A program made the position numbers and the translations under genes. From Sipunculus nudus (lineage: Eukaryota; Annelida; Sipuncula; Golfingiida; Sipunculidae), in assembly GCA_026874595.1 (NCBI GenBank), contig CM049310.1, positions 22,978,058-23,042,057 of the forward strand: a stretch of DNA of 64,000 nucleotides, read 5' to 3'. Positions 56,783 to 64,000 of the stretch are shown piece by piece; position 1 is the stretch's first letter, and the number at the start of each line of letters is the position of its first letter. The notes beneath the pieces were generated by a model that ran no database searches, was not told the DNA's origin, and worked only from the letters and a program-made list of their open reading frames with translations.

Positions 56783-58817
56783 CGAGAGAGAGAAAAAAAG
56801 AGAGTTAGTTATCAGATTTATATATTATTTATTTATCTACTTATTTTTATTTATTTTTTATTTATTTATTTATTTATAATGAGTTTACCTATAGTCACGT
56901 GGACGCATTCAACGTGACATACACCAAATCAAAGACCGAAAACAAAACTCTGGTAGTCCATGCCACCAAAGGTTCCGCCATCTAATATTAGAAACCGACA
57001 TACGATGTGATATCGTGTGTATACGCGCCTACAAACTTAGACCTTTCACTGTATCTTCACAAGTGAATTTCACGGGACGGCAAACCATTATAACATGTGT
57101 ACGACGCACGAACAGGCACGAGTTAAAAATCGTTTCTTCATTGAGCGATTTATATATATCCGACATGTATGACATAATTCCGGGGTTATACTATACACCT
57201 GGTGTCACCCATTCATTTCTAATTCATAATCCTCGACCTTTCATCCGTTCATGATAATCAAAGCCCACGCTAATCAGGCTGGAAATCATGAACTTTGTGG
57301 GCCACCAGTTTTTCAACAGGGCGTGTCGCTGCGGTAACAATCAAGTCACGCTGCCGGTAAAACACGCAGCAAAGCCACAGACATCCAAGATTGTTGATAT
57401 ATCACGTGAACGTCAGTTCGTGTGTATTTAGCGCCCACACCCTTTAATAGTTCAATATAATATCTGATGCAAGGCAAAGCTGTCCGAGATCAATGCGTTC
57501 TGTCTGGTGATATATGTATTACGCGGTTCACTGCGGCGTCTCCGTGGGAGGGCGTGGGGCCTGGACCTGGCGGCATTGTGCCCCTCCGACATGACAGAGT
57601 CGTGCATTCATCAGGGACTGAGAGAGTCCGTGAAACGTCACACGTAAAGCTTCACAATTATCAATAGAGACATGCCAACATATAAATGGAATCTCTGCAA
57701 CCCCCCCCCCCCCCGCCCCAATGAAGTTAATAAATTATAATGGTTGTACGTACTCCATGGTTATTAGGAAATAGATTTCCACCACTGACAGGGGCGGATC
57801 CAGGATTTTGGAAGAATAATAAGAAAGCTAAAAAAAAAGCCTGGTCTTGAGAGGAAGGGGTCCAGGCCGGTATAATTGGTTTGAAACCCAGGAAAGGAAC
57901 ATTCCTGACATTATAAGAAGTTAAGAATTATTTCGTTAGTGCCTGCTTGGGCAGTGCAGTCCATTTAGATTTTTCCCATAGGAGCAATGCATGGTTGATT
58001 GGTTTTAGCCCGAAACAACTGCTCCGTTTTTTACTTAAGTCTATTTGCATACTTCTTAATGATATGTTTCTATATCATTATATAAAAGTAAAGTTATTGT
58101 TTTGTTTGATTTTACTGTGATGGAAGTGTTTTGAGATATCGTATCGAATATCAAAGCTGTTTATCAACTTCATAACACGTGGCTTCCAGCATTGAGGCGT
58201 TGTTTGAGTTACACCCTATTGCTTGTTTCGGGAGGGTAATTCTGTTGTTGATAGAAGCTTGCTATCTATTCATTAATATTTCAGGCGAATTAAGCAAGAC
58301 AGGACAAGCGTTGGCCTATTTTTGTATTTTCCTGTCTCTGTGTATGAACCCGTGTCATTTTAATTTAACCTTCATCTGAATTTAGCTGTACAGAGCTTTC
58401 GCCTCTAACTATCATACCTAACCATGGCTGTTGTTTATTGCCTCTTGTAAAATCAATTAAGGAGACCAGGTTATCATAAATTCCCACGTGCATTATAGGC
58501 ACTTTGATTAAACAGTAGAGGCCTAAGTTTTATCATTTTCAGACTAAAATTATCAAATCAGTCTCCATCTGTAATCTGCGGTGACAAGAATATCTACTGC
58601 GTAATATTTACTGTCAAATAAATGACGCTAAGAGAAAAAAAAAACTGTATCGTCTGTTGACCTACATAGCGAACAGGCCACGAGTGTGTGTATGCCGTCA
58701 GCTAGCCGGGTACGCCACACTGGGTGCAATTATGAGTCCTTGGCCTCAAACGCTAATAAAGATCTTATTAACCCTGCCGCCTATTACGCCCATACCAGTT
58801 GTCGATACTTCCAATAA

Positions 58818-59024
58818 GCTGCGTTTCCATGTGCGCGTATAAGTGTTTGTGCGCATATGCGTGAAAAAATTGAAGTGTTTCCATATGCGCGTATATGCGT
58901 GCACTGGCAGACGTATATACTTGTAAAATGCATGGATCTAGCAGGTCTTCCACAAAAAAGATGGCGATATGACGATTTTTTACCCCGAATCCCTGAGTTC
59001 AAGCAGATCCTATACGTGAAAATG

Positions 59025-59083
<59 letters not shown>

Positions 59084-59178
59084 TGAAGGACACATAGAAA
59101 CACCACAGTTATAAAATCATACGAGCGATTTTTCACGCATATACGCATTTACGCACACATGCATGGAATCACAGCTTT
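58818..59178. mobile_element. Putative foldback MITE around an (AT)n core
   Basis: Left 'gctgcgtttccatgtgcgcg' and right 'cgcatggaatcacagc'-type ends are imperfect inverted repeats of about 50 bp, both continuing into GCGTATATGCGTGAAAAA-like sequence. The centre holds a ~49-base (AT)n run at 59032-59080. The target duplication is unclear. Confidence 0.4.
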
Positions 59179-61032
59179 AAATGTTACCAACACCTGAACT
59201 TTTATATTAATCTGACAATTACCTGAATAATGCAAGCCGTGTGCATGCAACAGTCAATGAAAACACATTTATTTTGATATTATACCACCTAGCTGCTATT
59301 AAAGTAAAGCATTATTTAAACAAATTTATATGGATAAATGAAGGAAACTACCTGAATAAAATTTTCATCAATATTAACATTTAATGTTAACAGATCAGCC
59401 CTCCTGCAACAACACCGTGACAGGTAAGCAGGTATACGTTGTTAATTGAACCTGATGTGGTTACGAGACTGGTGAGATGTGAATAGCTACACCAGCGCAT
59501 CTGACAAATTAATATCACGTACTCAGATACACGGGACATACTAGTATATTCTGTAAATACACCCTTTTTTCGAAATAAAAGGAGTAACCTGTACAACAAA
59601 TCACTACGAATGCGATTTGTTCGAAAAATATGGAGAAAATTGCAGTGTGTAATGATGGGGGATCAAATACAGTCAATGATCTAAACATGTATATAATACA
59701 ACATTCCTCATCGACCGAGAAAAGTTGTGTATATACTTTAGACTACATCAAAAGCAAAAGTATACGTCTAACCTTATATTCCAAAATTGTTTACATATTA
59801 AAGAACATACATATACATGCACCTGCAGTTCGTGTGTCAGGTACCGTGTATGAAGCGGCGGCAGTGGGTTCCTCGGCGGCGCCACCTTGTGGCGTTTTCA
59901 TTTGCATGTGCACTTTGTGTGGTACAAATGTTTATCAGCAGAATTCCACCGAGGGTTAAGACATGGGTAACGATAAACGAATCTTCTGGACACAATGCAG
60001 GCATTTACACCGTGCAGTGATTGAAACACGGCCGGGACATTGGTCGGATCCAGGGTCGTTACGAGTGGGGCGTGGTGCAGTGTTAGTTCACGAGTCCCGG
60101 CGTACACATGATTCACGATATTTAACATACCCAGGGGTACACGTATCAACACGTAGGCTAATAAACACGGCAGGAAACAGGCGTGAGCAAACCTGTTTGT
60201 TAACCACAGGAAGCATAAGTTCATTGATTTTATTGGTTTATAATGAACTTTATCCTGTTCGCAAAAGTAGCGGTCTCGATCGTTACTAATCGCTCGATCA
60301 GGCACACACGCAGTCACTCTGTCCGATTTCAAACATTCAATATGGGTCGAGTGGAACAAATCAGAACAAGTGATACAACCGTTAACTTGTTCTAAAAAGC
60401 GGTTGTTCTGTAGACGTATTATGTATGTCACACGTGCGAACATTTTACTGGTATTTTACGCACCGTGAATCTGCACTTTTGCATGTCTTATTTTTGATTG
60501 AGACACCCCCTTTAAATATTATATGCCGACGTCATCTTATAATTATTTCGAGGAGAAACATTCTTACCACTTTGTATACCATAAAAACACTCTAATTGGA
60601 TGTGTGCATGGCTTGTTTACAGCCAAATCAATCTACAGTTCCCGGCTCATGAAAACAACCAGAAAAAAAATGCATGCCTGGATTATGTAGTCAGCATAAC
60701 CGGTGTGAATGTCTGGTATGCCGAGAAATAAACACCCTGAGACCCCTTACTAAGCTACTTTCCGGTTCATTTCAGTCATAACCGAAAACACCCAGCTCTT
60801 CATGTCAGCAACAAACCGTGACCTTCACGTAGGGGCCTAATTGCCGTTTGCTTTGTTGTTAGGTTGACTTGGTGGTGGTGGTGTGCATGATTCTTTAACC
60901 TCGCTGTTCCACACAAGTGCAAGCTGGCAAAACAGTACCTCGCGTGTACGTCAGAACCAAGCCTCTCTTGTATAATGACCTAGACATCTCTAGTAAAAAA
61001 ACAAGGTATCTTAACGCACATAACCTGATAGT

Positions 61033-61068
<36 letters not shown>

Positions 61069-61699
61069 AAGCCAGCATCATAGAAAAAAATGTTTTAATG
61101 TATGCTATTTATTTCTTCGCAGTGGATATTTGATAGGCTGGTTTCCTCGCTCATGGATCAGTGACACCATATGGTAATTATGGTTACAGGCCTGTGCCGC
61201 ATTTTTTTAAATTGGTTTAAGTTGTATTCAAATCATATGAATGAGGCTGAATGTTCGGGTAAAGTCACCCATAACTCAGACCTGTCGATTTACTGTTTGT
61301 TGAAAATTTTACGCGTACTGATGTAATTTGCATGTATCTGCTGGATGCAATACAAAGTATATATTATCCCATATGATCTATTTCGTCCTGTATATATGAA
61401 AGACTGCATTGCATAGGGCCATTCCCCGAACCATATAACCCAACAAATGGCATATTGTAATTATTTATATTCTATTAAAAAGATAATTCAAACGATCCAT
61501 TTCAGACAAAGTAGTTGGAAACTGATAATAAAACATTTCGAGTATGTCTTAAACCATCTGAGCACTGGTCATGTGTGATTTTCTTTATTGCATCTTTATA
61601 GGCTAAATGTAACTCGATAAAACATACTATAGTAATATATGAGTAATATATATTCTATTTTCTGCTGTTCATATACTAGTATGTCCTTTATAATAATTG

Positions 61700-61787
<88 letters not shown>

Positions 61788-63225
61788 ATGGGCAAATGGC
61801 AAATCTTATCCAGAAGAATCGAAACAGATCGTGTTATCCTATTGTAACATGCTCTAAACGAACATCTCTATTATAGGATGGTTACAAGATATCATTGTGA
61901 TTAAAGCTCAGGGTACAGCTGGTTCCGCCATGGGTCACGACACAGGCGCTTGAATCCCTATTTGTAATAAAGTCTTCATATCCTTAGTGTTCTTAAAAAT
62001 ACTACGAATAATCAGTTCAAAAGAACCAATAAAAAAACGGTCATACCATACTATCTATTATATTATGACTCAAGGTAGGTAACTCGGCAAAAACACTTTC
62101 GAGCGATAATAAGGCAAGTTACGTTCTCGACCCGCTTATACTCGCTTTATCTTCTTTTTCTGCGTAATCCATATGACCGTTCAATACTCCGGGAGTTACA
62201 GAATCAAATCCATCCAATATCCATTGTTTACAACCATCAATACAAGCTACCAGGATAACGTTTTGCAGTGATGTCTGAATTTCGACGTCGTCCATTCCAA
62301 ACGATGGTGGAAGCGGCATTGGTTGACAGGTAAGTGATCCGCAGTGGTATGACCTTACGTGACCCATCTTGCGATTGGTTGAAAATGTTGTACAAATAAA
62401 TGTTTACATTTAACACAAACAGCACAAACAAAATAATTAAATCACATATAGGGTTAAGATGAACATTCGAGGGATTTATTGCTAAAATAATCAACAAAGT
62501 TGAAATATAAACATTTATCTGACTAAAGACAAAAACGTAAACAAAGGCACATGGTGCAAAAAACCGTTGTTATATTTTAAAGCGCCTGTGATAGAACACA
62601 CTCAGTTTGAAGAAAAAGGTCGATTTAGGCGAAATATTCTCTGAAGAATTCTCTTGTGCTGGTACAGAAATATTGTCATGGTAAATATCTAATGAGAAAA
62701 ATCCTTATATACAGTTGTCATGTCCATTATTTATTCCAACAGCTATTTTTTCTGTCACATTCTTCAATAACGTATGGAAGGATTGTACTTGTACAAGTGC
62801 TTGAATAATATTGTTCCTAACTGATAACATTACATTAGAATACATAAAAAATGGTTCCCATATCATGAAAGACTTCCAATGTTGCTTACAGTGGTAAACA
62901 GGCAGAATATCCTAAAAAATCAATGTTTAAATCACAGTTCACATATATTTATTTAAAACATATATATAAGAGTAATCAGTGTAATTTAAACTGGTTTAAA
63001 AAAGCAATAAGTATTGTACTAGTACTTTCTCCTTTTTTCCAGTGAAGGTTTTATTGAACCGATAAAATTATTTGTCTGGACAAATGCATAAAAACCATAA
63101 CACTTAGTTCTAGTTGAGATAATTAAGAGAAATTAATATGACACCTTGTTTTATTTATTTTAAATGTGCTAGTGAAGTTTACTTACAATAAAATGTAAAA
63201 TTTAGCACCCAGCTACTAAACTTGG
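59179..63225. other. Spacer with no recognised gene
   Basis: The longest open frame (181 codons, minus strand, 59898-60443) has no recognisable domain and is overlapped by open frames on the plus strand. (CA)n then (TA)n lies at 61033-61068. Confidence 0.4.
61702..61786. repeat. Long (TA)n microsatellite
   Basis: About 85 bases of uninterrupted TA, the longest simple repeat in the window. Confidence 0.9.
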
Positions 63226-63830
63226 ATGGAACACGCATGCAATCAAAACCTGATCCTCATCACAACATTAATTACAAATATAATTAAACAATACTGATTA
63301 ATTATATTGACTTTGAACATAGATTCTGTTCAACAATACACAACATGGAATATACTTGTTAAACTACCATAATGAATTAAACTTTACTAGCATGATTCAA
63401 ACAGTTCCAGGCTGAAAAAATTGGGATGAAATACATGCTATCAAAACCTGATCGATCCTCATCACAACATTAATTACAAATATAATTAAACAATACTGAT
63501 TAATTATATTGACTTTGAACATAGATTCTGTTCAACAATACAAAACATGGTATATTAGTCAACCTACCATAATGAATATATCTTTACTGACAATTTTAAT
63601 GATTTCAGGCTGACTAAATTGGGATGAAATACATGCTATCAAAACCTGACTCTCATCACAGCATTAAATACAAATATAATTAAATAAAACAGATTAATTA
63701 TATTGACTTGGAACATAGAATTTGTTCTGCTTACAAAACATGTAATATATATGTCAACCTACCATAATGAATTAAAATTTACTGAATTAATTTACATTAA
63801 TTCAGGGTGATATATCAAATCCCTCCTGTG
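63226..63830. repeat. Tandem repeat, unit about 198 bp, three copies
   Basis: 'tcaaaacctga' recurs at about 63244, 63442 and 63640, each followed by 'catcacaacattaattacaa'-like sequence and 'ttgactttgaacatagattc'-like sequence. Units 1 and 2 are nearly identical, unit 3 more diverged. A further short duplication ('gagaaataagcag') follows at 63830-63950. Confidence 0.75.
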
Positions 63831-64000
63831 AAATAAGCAGGCACATACTCTGAGCAAAATATTTTCTAAGTGCATGGTGCCACTATTCTTGTATATTAGA
63901 TATGCACAGTTTCAGGCTGATAAATAAAATCCAGTCTGAGAAATAAGCAGGGTTGGCAAGTTTTAGGCATGAAGGTTTTAACCATAGGTTATAACCTGGT

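Larger units (their letters stand above)
52801..58815. other. Intergenic spacer upstream of alpha-spectrin
   Basis: No gene recognised; longest open frames are under 85 codons and several run through microsatellites. (AT)n tracts are listed separately. The phrase 'ggggcggatccaggatttt' at 57791-57809 is a terminal phrase I associate with animal non-autonomous DNA transposons, but no partner end was found. Confidence 0.4.

Noticed and set aside
56670-56917. Frames with long Tyr-Ile repeats here, at 58784-59114 and at 61639-61857
   Set aside because: Translations of (AT)n microsatellites.
59898-60443. 181-codon minus-strand open frame, the longest outside spectrin and the recombinase
   Set aside because: No domain, low-complexity feel, plus-strand frames open over the same bases, no splice or promoter context.

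Overview
This is animal nuclear DNA, most likely from a bivalve mollusc. The grounds are an intron-rich gene with animal splice signals, AT-rich spacers, and dense families of non-autonomous elements with internal tandem arrays (some carrying the runs 'tgaccttgacctttgacct' and GGTGGCGCCACC), which are familiar from clam, oyster and mussel genomes. The bivalve placement is inference; 'metazoan, probably lophotrochozoan' is safer.

The window holds one complete protein-coding gene, non-erythroid alpha-spectrin, on the minus strand. I resolved 46 coding exons between 51250 (ATG) and 5808 (TAG). Every junction is GT-AG, every phase matches its neighbour, and the exons sum to 7254 nt = 2417 codons plus stop, the usual length of an invertebrate alpha-spectrin. 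The protein has an N-terminal tetramerisation helix, spectrin repeats, an SH3 domain (about residues 976-1030) and C-terminal calmodulin-like EF hands (loops at about 2280-2291 and 2323-2334). The calpain/calmodulin insert known from vertebrate SPTAN1 is absent.

Layout: 1-1723 is the right part of a DIRS-like tyrosine-recombinase retrotransposon (end of the recombinase ORF, poly(A) signal, and an 86-bp perfect inverted repeat). 1724-4700 is spacer with degenerate repeats. About 4730-5807 is the probable spectrin 3' UTR. 5808-51260 is the spectrin gene. 51261-52800 is its first intron and a candidate 5' UTR exon. 52800-64000 is spacer with long (AT)n tracts, a putative foldback element and, at the right edge, a ~198-bp tandem repeat.

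The large introns are occupied by mobile DNA. Four repeat families share one architecture: a 5' end that folds into a hairpin, an internal tandem array (unit about 280, 288-337, 178 or 670 bp), an inverted copy of the 5' end placed just inside the 3' end, then a short terminal hairpin and CTAG (or CCTTG) followed by T. Insertion is without target duplication. This is the plan of Helitron2/Helentron-derived non-autonomous elements (HINEs). In the 9-kb intron 38 the elements are nested three deep; in intron 36 one copy interrupts another and the empty site is readable from a paralogous copy. Intron 35 also carries a 2.06-kb TA-flanked terminal-inverted-repeat element with a perfect 15-bp-stem hairpin, and intron 5 carries a pogo-like element.
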